11,331 bases of DNA from Sphingopyxis sp. (GCA_012035435.1 JAAUPH010000051.1:1-11331); one strand, 5' to 3'. Positions 1 through 8,145 are shown, counted from the stretch's first letter. A program made the numbers and translations. Notes: a model not told the origin generated them from the letters alone.

Positions 1-223
<223 letters not shown>

Positions 224-2309
224 GTTGCCCGCCCTCCAAAAGCAGCGTTCTACTTGCGGCCGCAATCGTCTCTTGCCGGTGCGCGATGATGATGCGGGTA
301 ATGCCCATCGCGCCGATGGCGGCATTGACCGCTTGTTCATGGCCGGAATCGAGGTGGGCCGTCCCTTCATCCATAATCAGGATTCTGGGCTGGCGGTAGA
401 GCGCACGGGCCAGCAGCACGCGCTGCTTTTGCCCGCCTGATAGCGTTGACCCCATATCGCCGACCAGCGTTTCATAGTGCATGGGCATTCGGGCAATGTC
501 ATTATGAATGGATGCAGCCATTGCTGCTCCCATGACCCGCTCCATATCGATAGATTCGTCAAACAGAGCAATATTGTCGGCCAGACTGCCTGCGAACAGG
601 CTATCTTCTTGCAGCACCGCCGCAATCTGGCCGTGAAAGCTCTTATAGCCGAACCGTGCGAGAGGCAGGCCATCGACCAGCACCTCACCCGCTTCCGGCT
701 CAACCAGGCCGAGCAACAGCTTGACCAACGTGGATTTGCCGCCGCCCGATGGACCGGTAATTGCGACATGCTCACCAGGCTCAACGGTCAGATTGACGCC
801 GCCCAGCACCAGCGGCTCGCTTGGCGCGTAGCGGTAGAATAAATCGCGCAGCTCGATGCGGCCTTTGAGCTTGGTTTCAATATCGGCGCTTTGGCCGAAG
901 CTCTTATCCTGGTCGGATAGCGCAATGTCAGACAGACGTTCGAGGTGCAGGCCAAGCATTCGGAACGCGATGGCTTGATCGATCAGTGCTGCTGCCTTGC
1001 CAATGAACTGGCCCTTATAGGCCATATAGGCGAACACCATGCCGACGCTGAATCCCGCCCCTTCGATAACGAACCCCACCGCCAGCCAGATAGTGACGAT
1101 ATTCTCGATGCCAAAGATGATCGTGTTTGCCGTTCCCTGCCAAAGGCCGATCCGTGCCACGCGAACATCGGCATTGACCGCATCGGTTAGCCGCGTCTGC
1201 CACAGTGCATGACGCAGCGTCTCACGTCCGAACAACCGAAGCGTCGTCATGCCGCGCAATGTTTCGATGAGGATGCTTTGCTCTTTGCCGCCGGTGATGA
1301 TCGAGGCCTCGATGGCCTCACGCTCGAACGAGAAAGAAATAAACCGGACGATAGTGTAGAGCACAAAGGCAATGATCGCCACAAAGGCCAGCAGCGGGCT
1401 ATACCAGAGCATCAAGGCCAGCGTCAGGATCGCCATGATGCCATCGACGAGCGCCGCCACTGCGCCGGTGGTCAGCATGGACTGGATTGGGCCGATAGAT
1501 TGAAAACGCGACAATATGTCGCCAGTGTGCCGTTTCTCGAACCAGTCGATAGGCAGTCGAAACAATCGCCGCGCAATGTTCGACGCCAAGCTGAACCCGA
1601 TGCTCGTGCCCGCAACGAGAAGCACGAACGAGCGAAGCAGCGCTGCACCTGCATTGATGATGGTGAACAAGCCAAAACCAAGCGCCAATACGGTCAGCAG
1701 ATCATTGTCGAGCGCAGGCACTGCCTGGTCGATGGCGAGCTGCATGTAATAGGGGGACGCCAGCACAAAGGCTTGCAGCACCAGCGTCAACACCAGCACT
1801 TGCAACAAGGCCTGCTTGATGCCGGTCATGCGTTGCCAGAGCTGCGATAGCTTTAACCGCTCGCGCTCTTTGCCGGTCTGGAAATCATTGCTGGGCCGAA
1901 GTTCCAGGGCAACACCGGTGAAATGGTCGGACATTTCGGCCATCGGCAGCCAGGTCGAGCGGCCATCGGGATTATGGATCAGCGCTCTATCGCCGTTGAC
2001 CCTTTCGAGCACAACATAATGGTTCATGTCCCAGTGCAGCACCGCAGGAACATGAAGGTTGCCGAGCTGCTCTAATGGCAGTTTGACCGCTCGCGGGGTA
2101 AGTCCGATCTTATCGGCCAACCCGATCAGCGTTTTAAGCGCCGCACCGCGCATACTTGGCGCAAAGCGGCGGCGCATCGTTCCCAAATCGATGTCGAGGC
2201 CGTGATAATTGGCGACCATTGTCAGCGAAGCGAGGCCGCATTCGGCAATCTCGGTTTGCCGCACAAGCCGCACCCGCGAGCGGGTCAGAAAACCAAGATC
2301 GAGCATCGC

Positions 2310-3560
2310 CTACCGCCGCCGCACGGCGAACAGCGGCTCGAACAGCCATTCAAGCAAGGATTGCTGTTCTGTGACAATCCTTGCGGTCAGGGACATGCCC
2401 GATACCAGAGATTCATTGCGGCCATAAGCGGTGATGCTCGCCGTATCGATTGCGACCGTGACCGGATAGACTGCAATTGTCGAACTATTCGGCCCCTGGG
2501 CATTGACCGCACTTGCCGACACGGTCTGCACTTTGCCGGTGACCGTGCCGAAGCGCTGATAGGGGAAAGCATCAATGGCAAGCCGCACCTGCTGCCCCTG
2601 TTTCACAAAGCCAATGGCAGCGCTTGGCACAGCCAGTTCGGCCCGCAACTTTGCGCCCGCTGGCACGATGGTCATCAATTGCCCTTGCGGACTGGCAGGC
2701 TGGCCGACGCGGGCGATGAGTGCAGTGACACGTCCTGCAACCGGAGCGCGGAGCACATAGGACCGAGCACCCGCCGTGCTAGCCGCTTGCTGGGCGACTT
2801 GCGCCCGTGTTGCCGAAAGACTTGCGGTCTGGGCGCGGGCTTGTGCCGATATTTGCGCGGCAGAGCGCTCATTCTCGGTTACGGCAGCACGTTTGGCGGC
2901 GAGCGATTGTTCGAGCTGTGAAAGCCCCTGTTGCCGTGCAAGCAAAGTCTCTTCGCGCACTTGCAGATCCCGCCCGCTGATGAATCCCCGATCGGCGATC
3001 GTGCGGGCGCGGTCGAGATCCTTTTGCGCCGACGCGATCAGAGCGCGTTGGGTGGTTATCTGGGATTGAAGCTGCGCAATCTCGGCAGCAAAGCCGGAGC
3101 GCTGTGCCACGAGCTGGGAAGCCTGTGCCTGAGCGGATGCTTGCGCCGCGTCCGATTGGGCGACGAGGCTTGCATCCTGCCGCGCTATAGCGGCTTCAAC
3201 CAAGGCAGCAGGGGACAATACCGCCGCGCCATCCTCCTCGGCGCGGATCGTGGCCAGTTCTGCGCCAGCGGGTACGTTCTGGCCATCGCGGACTGATAGA
3301 GCTGCAATCACACCGCTGCGTGTTGGAACAATCGACGAAACGCCTGTGTCAGGGGTGATCGTGCCGGTGACGGTCTCGACGCGGGAATAGCTCGCCAACG
3401 ACAGAAACAAAATCCCCGTCGCAACACCGCCAAAGATCAAAAAGCCAATGCTCTGCCACGCAACGGACACCACAATCGCCACGTCTCCTGACAAGCGATT
3501 ATAATGTATTGCTACAGCCTCTTTTCTAAACAAGTCGCCCAGAAATTTTTCACAGTGCAT
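2310..3560 (-). CDS. HlyD-family membrane fusion protein (CvaA/RaxA-like) of the peptide exporter
   Basis: This 416-aa periplasmic adaptor should link the C39 ABC exporter to an outer-membrane TolC-type channel. The N-terminus carries an LFRKEAV segment typical of CvaA-like adaptors, followed by one membrane helix (about 36-57). A first lipoyl-like half (~65-105) precedes a long Ala/Gln/Glu/Arg-rich coiled coil (~120-265, with many QA and RA steps). The second lipoyl half begins near LRAPVAGRVTALIARVG, and a beta-barrel/C-terminal domain follows. The ATG at 3560 is the only good start near the conserved N-terminus. A GAGG lies about 15 nt upstream, rather far for a ribosome site, and sits in an inverted repeat. 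No outer-membrane component is in the window, so a chromosomal TolC is presumably used. The gene lies 55 nt after the small peptide gene and 3 nt before the ABC gene. Confidence 0.93.
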   Translation of the reverse strand: MHCEKFLGDLFRKEAVAIHYNRLSGDVAIVVSVAWQSIGFLIFGGVATGILFLSLASYSRVETVTGTITPDTGVSSIVPTRSGVIAALSVRDGQNVPAGAELATIRAEEDGAAVLSPAALVEAAIARQDASLVAQSDAAQASAQAQASQLVAQRSGFAAEIAQLQSQITTQRALIASAQKDLDRARTIADRGFISGRDLQVREETLLARQQGLSQLEQSLAAKRAAVTENERSAAQISAQARAQTASLSATRAQVAQQAASTAGARSYVLRAPVAGRVTALIARVGQPASPQGQLMTIVPAGAKLRAELAVPSAAIGFVKQGQQVRLAIDAFPYQRFGTVTGKVQTVSASAVNAQGPNSSTIAVYPVTVAIDTASITAYGRNESLVSGMSLTARIVTEQQSLLEWLFEPLFAVRRR

Positions 3561-3575
3561 TTATTCGTCGAGTTT

Positions 3576-3609
3576 CCTCACCGCGGTGAATTTAAGCACA
3601 GAGGTGAGG
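3576..3609 (-). promoter_or_regulatory. Inverted repeat between peptide genes and hlyD
   Basis: Arms CCTCACC and GGTGAGG (7 bp, perfect) are separated by 20 nt. Within this lies a 12-nt palindrome, TCACCGCGGTGA (3578-3589). In the mRNA the hairpin would tie up the only GAGG ahead of the hlyD start. It could lower transporter translation relative to the peptides, or be a partial transcription stop. There is no T-tract, so it is not a convincing intrinsic terminator. The role is inferred from position only. Confidence 0.35.
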
Positions 3610-3615
3610 ACTCGT

Positions 3616-3807
3616 CTACGGGCAGTTCCCAGATGTCTTTCTTATAACAGAGCCATCTCTATTATACGTATATTCGGATATTGATCTACAGCCATTGGCG
3701 TTAAATAAATCAAAATATCTGAACAAACCGAACATAGCCACTGCCGTCAAGATCGACGAGGCTAGCACTGCCATCAAGACACGTTGAGGCGAACGTGTAA
3801 TGTTCAA
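3616..3807 (-). CDS. Small membrane-anchored Cys-loop protein, candidate immunity protein or second peptide
   Basis: I do not recognise a named family. The 63-aa reading uses a TTG start whose bases overlap the precursor's stop (TTGA), so it is probably read by coupled translation; an ATG at codon 12 would give a 52-aa form. There is no Shine-Dalgarno sequence ahead of either. Residues ~11-30 are one hydrophobic helix (LMAVLASSILTAVAMFGLF). After it comes a Cys40-to-Cys62 segment with EYTYNRDGSVIRKT, resembling the Cys-bounded tail of the neighbouring precursor (VYDSKGRLVKTT). There is no double-glycine leader, so it is less likely to be C39 cargo. A membrane-anchored mimic of the mature peptide would suit an immunity protein, but a second active peptide or an accessory factor is possible. 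It is AT-richer than the surrounding chromosome. Confidence 0.7.
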   Translation of the reverse strand: MNITRSPQRVLMAVLASSILTAVAMFGLFRYFDLFNANGCRSISEYTYNRDGSVIRKTSGNCP

Positions 3808-4088
3808 TTACATACGGTGGTAGTTTTCACCAACCGCCCCTTACTATCATAGACATTGGTCGTGGTGCAGTCGTCTGTGCGAGTGCCAGATGACAGTACT
3901 GCTACCACAACTGATACGATTGCCGTCCCGACAGCAGCAGCTGTAGCAGCACAAGGGGCACTGGCGGCACAAGCCGCAATCGGTGCTAGCGGACCTGGAC
4001 CGCCACCGACCTCCGCGATCTCGTCAAAGCTCAGTACTTGAATCCCACCAGCAGGTGCGAAAGCGGTATTGTGACCCATGTAAGACAT
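3804..4088 (-). CDS. Double-glycine-leader peptide precursor (putative class II microcin/bacteriocin)
   Basis: This is a 94-aa precursor with a C39-type leader. LSFDEIAEVGGG (19-30) places Leu at -12, Glu at -8, Ile at -7, Val at -4 and Gly-Gly at -2/-1 if cleavage follows Gly30. The mature peptide would be about 64 aa, starting PGPLAP. It has an Ala/Gly/Val-rich hydrophobic stretch (~35-66) typical of membrane-active microcins, then a polar tail bounded by Cys74 and Cys93 containing VYDSKGRLVKTT. Cys40 and Cys46 form a second possible pair. The ATG is fixed by GGAGAG (complement of 4092-4097) a few bases upstream. It is first in an operon with its presumed exporter. I recognise no described family, and killing versus signalling cannot be told from sequence. 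Confidence 0.85.
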   Translation of the reverse strand: MSYMGHNTAFAPAGGIQVLSFDEIAEVGGGPGPLAPIAACAASAPCAATAAAVGTAIVSVVVAVLSSGTRTDDCTTTNVYDSKGRLVKTTTVCN

Positions 4089-4091
4089 ACA

Positions 4092-4097
4092 CTCTCC
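4092..4097 (-). promoter_or_regulatory. Ribosome-binding site of the peptide precursor
   Basis: GGAGAG on the minus strand sits 3 nt before the ATG (GGAG is 5 nt away). It is the strongest ribosome site in the operon and fixes the precursor start. That fits the peptide being made in excess of the downstream transporter, whose genes have poorer sites. Confidence 0.7.
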
Positions 4098-4136
4098 ATA
4101 TTTCCATATTAAGCTGCGTCATTGCGGCTCAAGTTG

Positions 4137-4167
4137 AATATCCCCCCCCCCTCCGCCGTTATGTCAA
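4137..4167 (-). promoter_or_regulatory. Candidate promoter with a G10 tract in its spacer
   Basis: Reading toward the precursor, a perfect -35 box TTGACA (4162-4167) is followed by a spacer ending in ten consecutive G (4142-4151), then GATATT (4137-4142), four of six matches to TATAAT. The spacer is 19 nt, two above the optimum, so loss of two G would give 17. The start would lie about 42 nt before the ATG. A separate perfect TATAAT (4190-4195) upstream has no good -35 box and may be an alternative. The tract length could be misread in a window with many apparent single-base losses. Confidence 0.45.
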
Positions 4168-4298
4168 TAGTCTTTGCGACAGTCGAAGCATTATAATGTA
4201 AATCATATTATATACTTACATCATTGAAAGCACCACGCTCTTTGAGAGCCGACTGGCACGGAAAACCGAGGCGCGAAGCGGCTTCCTGGCATTCATGC

Positions 4299-5155
<857 letters not shown>

Positions 5156-5156
<1 letters not shown>

Positions 5157-5338
5157 TGGGAAAGACTGTCTTTGAACGCCACAAGCAACCCTGGACCGCG
5201 CAGGAGATCGACAAGCTGCACACGCTGGCCAGGAAAGGCATGGGGTTGCAACAAATTGCGAAGGCGCTGACGCGGAGCGAGGAATCGGTGAAGGCGCGCG
5301 CGAAAGCCGATGGGGTGGCAGTGGCGAAACTTAGGTGA
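5156..5338 (+). CDS. Small Myb/SANT-like helix-turn-helix protein
   Basis: This 60-aa protein starts at a GTG whose G is the last base of the lepA stop codon, so translation is probably coupled to lepA. It has the pattern of a small Myb/SANT-like three-helix fold: Trp13 in PWTAQEIDKLHTLA, then LQQIAKAL (31-38) and a third helix SEESVKARAKADGV (41-54). Such folds often bind DNA; no target can be named. It shows that the right side of the lepA duplication is the native chromosomal side. A non-DNA-binding role is possible. Confidence 0.75.
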
Positions 5339-5599
5339 CGGTGCGGCGGGTTTGTTGGGGGGGGGGGGCGGAACGTCCGGTTTCAAAAGCAAAACGCAAC
5401 AAGCGGACGTTAGGTTTAGAGTACTCAGTGAGGAGAAACCCCTCCGGCTTCAGCCGGATGCTGGCTTCAGCCAAAGCCTCGGCTGATAGCGTGAGCAGCA
5501 ACGCCAGCAACGGTGCGCTCAACGTTAGCAGGATGGGCGCTACGAATGTGAGCATTGGCAGCTACGATTGCGAGCGGCTACAGATAGTTCCCGGTGCCG
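5339..5599 (+). other. Convergent intergenic gap with G12 tract and two tandem TTCA hairpins
   Basis: No gene is supported here between the Myb-like gene and the convergent small operon. The gap holds a run of twelve G (5357-5368). It also holds two adjacent perfect stem-loops with the same TTCA loop: CCGGC-TTCA-GCCGG (5444-5457) and TGGC-TTCA-GCCA (5462-5473). Neither is followed by a T-run, so they are weak terminator candidates at best. A minus-strand open frame (5331-5555) with a hydrophobic start lacks a ribosome site and family features. Confidence 0.5.
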
Positions 5600-5746
5600 T
5601 CAGGTCGGCAGTACACGTCTGAAGAAATAGTGCAGCACGAAGTGGCCGGGCGACACGACTGCCACTAGCTCCCATCCTTGCTGTCCCAAGTCGCTCAACG
5701 AGGCCTGATCGAGCTTCTCCTCGATCACCAGATAGTCCCATTTCAT
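5600..5746 (-). CDS. 48-aa DUF4177-like small protein
   Basis: This gene is easy to miss because of its length. The product starts MKWDYLVIEE and has the core LGQQGWELVAVV (about 20-31) and a HYFFRR end. This is the pattern of DUF4177-type proteins (W-[ED]-Y, then L-x-x-x-G-x-x-G-W-E-L-V-x-V, then an aromatic/basic end). AGGAG (complement of 5754-5758) sits 7 nt before the ATG. The start lies 18 nt after the lipoprotein stop, so the two form an operon. The biochemical role of the family is unknown to me. At 48 aa it is near the minimum length for the fold. Confidence 0.75.
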   Translation of the reverse strand: MKWDYLVIEEKLDQASLSDLGQQGWELVAVVSPGHFVLHYFFRRVLPT

Positions 5747-5764
5747 TTCAATTCTCCTGATCGG

Positions 5765-6109
5765 TCAACGTTTGCATTCGCGGCGGCTGGGGTCACGGTC
5801 GCAGCGTTGCTTGCGCGCGCGGTCGGCCATGATCTGGGCATCGCGGGCAATTTCGCTTGTCAGCCGCGTCTTTTCGAGATCCTCGATCTGCTTCAGGTCA
5901 CGCCGACGCTGCTGGGCCAGCATACAGTCACTATAGGCGGGCGAGCCATAGCGCGCTCCGAAATTGGCACAGATGGTCGCATCATGCTGGAGATTCACTT
6001 GCTGCCGCTCGGTCCCGGATATGCAACCGGCCAGGCTGATGCCCAGCAATGCGACAATTCCAACCGATTTCGCGAATTGAGGAAAAGGGGGAAATGTCTG
6101 GTACGCCAT
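5765..6109 (-). CDS. Small predicted lipoprotein
   Basis: This 114-aa protein has a lipoprotein signal: a short N-region with Lys14, a hydrophobic core (SVGIVALLGISLA) and lipobox LAGC with Cys29 as the lipidated residue. The mature part is polar and charged, with a likely helix (~67-100, rich in Arg, Lys, Asp, Glu, Ala). It has four further Cys, 47/62 and 103/112, well placed for two disulfides in the periplasm. GGAG lies 8 nt before the ATG. It is first in a two-gene unit with the 48-aa DUF4177-like gene. I do not recognise a named family; a conserved envelope lipoprotein is the safest call. Confidence 0.75.
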   Translation of the reverse strand: MAYQTFPPFPQFAKSVGIVALLGISLAGCISGTERQQVNLQHDATICANFGARYGSPAYSDCMLAQQRRRDLKQIEDLEKTRLTSEIARDAQIMADRARKQRCDRDPSRRECKR

Positions 6110-6139
6110 TACAATAACTCCAATTGTTTAAGGGTTTCA

Positions 6140-6155
6140 GGGCGCGGAGCCGCCC
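6140..6155 (-). terminator. Weak stem-loop after the Rid-family gene
   Basis: GGGCG and CGCCC pair around a 6-nt loop about 30 nt beyond the Rid gene's stop on the minus strand. No U-run follows, so termination is uncertain. Confidence 0.25.
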
Positions 6156-6183
6156 TTCGACGGCGCCGCTCATGCCATGTGGG

Positions 6184-6587
6184 TCATTGGGTCACCGGGA
6201 TGCGGGCGACGACCTTGATCTCAAAATCGAACCCGGCGAGCCAGTTGACGCCGATGGCGGTCCAGGTCGGATAGGGCGCTGCTGGAAAGTTTTCGTCCTT
6301 GATCGCCAGGAAGCGATCGAACTGGCTCACCGGATCAGTGTGAAACGTGGTCACGTCCACGACATCGTCCAGCGTGCCGCCCGCAGCGGCCAGAACCGCT
6401 CGAAGATTGGCAAAGGCCAGCCGCAACTGATCTTCGTAAACAGGCTCAGGCGTGCCGTCATCGCGGCTGCCGACCTGCCCCGCTACGAATACCAGGTCGC
6501 CGCCGCGAACTGCGGCGGAATAGCGATAATCGTCATAGATGGCCTGCCGTCGGCCGGAAAATGGCGTCGCGTTCTCTCATGGGTCAT
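6184..6587 (-). CDS. Rid-family (YjgF/YER057c/UK114) protein, N-terminal frameshift
   Basis: The body reads as a Rid-superfamily trimer-forming protein: QAIYDDYRYSAAV, GDLVFVAGQVG, then LRLAFANLRAVLAAAGGTLDDVVDVTTF and FEIKVVARIP. The frame is open from the stop at 6184 back to about 6572, but the likely ATG (6585-6587, MTHER...) is out of frame by one base, consistent with one missing base near GAGAGAAC (6568-6580). The region aligned with RidA's catalytic Arg reads YPTWTAIGV, with Trp and no Arg. Imine deaminase activity is therefore unlikely, and this is probably one of the other Rid subfamilies. It diverges from tetR across an operator-like gap, so TetR control is plausible. Confidence 0.8.
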
Positions 6588-6636
6588 GTCCTTTGCAATT
6601 GGCGCCTTCACTGGCGCGCAGTTTTGATATACTGAT

Positions 6637-6669
6637 CGTATGTCAATTATTCACATACGTTTCGTATGT
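6637..6669 (+). promoter_or_regulatory. Operator-like triple half-site, probable TetR-binding region
   Basis: The half-site CGTATGT occurs at 6637-6643, inverted (ACATACG) at 6653-6659 and again at 6663-6669. The last two form a perfect 17-nt palindrome with a TTT centre; the first two are an inverted pair with a 9-nt spacer. Flanking CAATTA and TAATTG add outer symmetry to the palindrome. The gap separates the divergent Rid-family gene and tetR, the usual place for a TetR-family operator, and the sites would overlap promoters in both directions. Binding by this TetR is inferred. Confidence 0.65.
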
Positions 6670-6706
6670 TAATTGAGTTTGGCTGGATTGCGACGATCGG
6701 AGGCGT

Positions 6707-7290
6707 ATGACCGGCAAAACCCGAGCGATGATGATGGCGGAGACCCGGGGCAAGCTCCTCGCCGCCGGGCGCAAGGCGTTCGCCGAAAAGGGGTTTGCTA
6801 CGGCGTCGATGGACGATCTGACCGCTGCCGTGGGCCTGACGCGGGGGGCGCTCTACCACCATTTCGGGGACAAACAGGGGCTGCTTGCAGCTGTGGTGGC
6901 CGAAATCGACGGCGAGATGGCGACCAAGGCGAAAGCCGCCGCCAGTGCGCACGACCCCTGGGCGGCTCTGGAGGCGGAAGGCGTCGCCTACATCGAACTG
7001 GCACTCGACCCCGAGGTGCAGCGCATCGTGCTGCGCGACGGCCCGGCGTTTCTGGGCGATCCTTCGCAATGGCCGAGCCAGAACGCCTGTCTTGCCGAAA
7101 CCCGCCTCGCACTGGCACAGTTGGCCCGGAATGACCGATTGAAGCCGGTTGATATCGATGTCGCCGCGCGATTGCTGAATGTGCTGCTCTGGACGCGGCG
7201 CTGTGGGTCGCGGCGAGCAGCGACCCCCAATCTGTGTTGCCCCGGGCGATCGAAGCATTCCGGGCAATGGCGAGGGGCCTGCTGCAATAA
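6707..7290 (+). CDS. TetR/AcrR-family transcriptional regulator, C-terminal frameshift
   Basis: The N-terminus has the TetR DNA-binding domain: GRKAFAEKGFATASMDDLTA, then VGLTRGALYHHFGDKQGLL (helix-turn-helix, about 28-63). The ligand domain follows to DVAARLLN. At 7181 the frame fails: with one G restored (AAT GGT GCT GCT CTG GAC) it continues as DAALWVAAS and IEAFRAMARGLLQ to TAA at 7288-7290, giving about 194 aa. As printed, the wrong frame runs on to 7339. The ATG is preceded by GGAGG (6699-6703). It probably represses itself and the divergent Rid-family gene. The gene ends 17 nt from the convergent SDR gene. Confidence 0.88.
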
Positions 7291-7307
7291 ACGCGTCATG
7301 ATGGGCC

Positions 7308-8030
7308 TCAGTGTGCAGAGGCGGTGGGACGGATGGTGATCTCGCTTGTGTCGACGCTTGCTGGGGCGTCGATCAACTGGCGCACGGCGCGTGCGATGTC
7401 TTCGGGTTGCAGCGCAACGGCGCGGTAATCGCCCATCAGCGCGCGCGTGTCCTGATGAGTGATGGTCGATGCCAGTTCGCTCTCGACCACGCCCGGATTT
7501 ACGCAGGTCACACGGATTGCCGGGCTTTCCTGACGTAGCCCGTCTGAGATCGCACGCACCGCAAACTTGGTGCCGCAATACACGGCGGCCGTTGGCACGG
7601 CCCGCAGTGCGCCGATCGAGGCGATGTTGATAATCTGACCTTCGCCTTGCCGTTCCATGACCGGCAGGACAGCGGCAATTCCCCAAAGGACACCCTTGAT
7701 GTTCACATCGACCATATGCTCCCATTCTGCGAGTTTGAGAGCGGACATGGGCGACAGCGGCATCACACCGGCGTTGTTCACAAGCACATCGATGCGGCCC
7801 CAGAGATCGACTGCAGTCTGCGCAAACCTCTGCATGGAACCAATGCTGGTCACGTCCAGTGACAACGTCGCGACTTCGGCGCCGTTGCCGCGCAGATCGT
7901 CTGCGATGGCATCCAACCGATCGGTACGCCGCGCGCCCATCAGGACCTTGGCGCCCCGGGCGGCAAGCTCGCGGGCGATGCCTTCACCGATGCCGCTGGA
8001 GGCGCCGGTAACCAAAGTGACTTTGTCCAT
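7308..8030 (-). CDS. Classical short-chain dehydrogenase/reductase (SDR)
   Basis: This 240-aa NAD(P)-dependent oxidoreductase of the cytoplasm has all classical SDR landmarks. They are the cofactor motif TGASSGIG (8-15), Asp60, NNAG (85-88), Asn110, catalytic Ser138 (IASIG), Tyr151 and Lys155 (YCGTK), and NPG (178-180). GARR after the second strand (32-35) suggests NADP preference. The start at 8030 is chosen because GGAG lies 6 nt upstream; a GTG at 8048 in the same frame has no site. The substrate cannot be read from sequence. It diverges from lysR, a common regulator/target arrangement. Confidence 0.93.
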   Translation of the reverse strand: MDKVTLVTGASSGIGEGIARELAARGAKVLMGARRTDRLDAIADDLRGNGAEVATLSLDVTSIGSMQRFAQTAVDLWGRIDVLVNNAGVMPLSPMSALKLAEWEHMVDVNIKGVLWGIAAVLPVMERQGEGQIINIASIGALRAVPTAAVYCGTKFAVRAISDGLRQESPAIRVTCVNPGVVESELASTITHQDTRALMGDYRAVALQPEDIARAVRQLIDAPASVDTSEITIRPTASAH

Positions 8031-8096
8031 GTCCTTCTCCGCTCCCACCTGAGTGCAGGTCGGAATATGGACTCCGGCGGTTGTAAAGGGTATCGC

Positions 8097-8116
8097 CCAA
8101 TCGCTGGACTTATTGG
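8097..8116 (+). promoter_or_regulatory. Candidate LysR-type operator
   Basis: CCAAT (8097-8101) and ATTGG (8112-8116) form a 5-bp inverted repeat with a 10-nt spacer in the 115-nt gap between the SDR and lysR genes. Size and position suit a LysR-type recognition site, but short arms like these occur by chance. Confidence 0.35.
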
Positions 8117-8145
8117 TTAGCTAGCTGCGACAATGAAGGTGGCCA

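Noticed and set aside
1209..1850. 213-codon plus-strand frame inside the exporter gene
   Set aside because: Composition (Gln/Arg/His/Asp rich, low complexity) is typical of the antisense of a membrane-protein gene; the minus strand carries clear ABC motifs.
4200..4298. Transposase or integrase remnant between the cassette and truncated lepA
   Set aside because: I looked for a recombinase end or terminal inverted repeats on both strands and found none I could support.
5444..5473. Intrinsic terminator
   Set aside because: Stems are short and no T-run follows on either strand.
5331..5555. 74-aa minus-strand frame with a hydrophobic N-terminus
   Set aside because: No ribosome site, overlaps the end of the Myb-like gene, and its length rests on the G12 tract.
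6647..7267. 206-codon minus-strand frame opposite tetR
   Set aside because: Shadow of the TetR gene, whose helix-turn-helix is clear on the plus strand.
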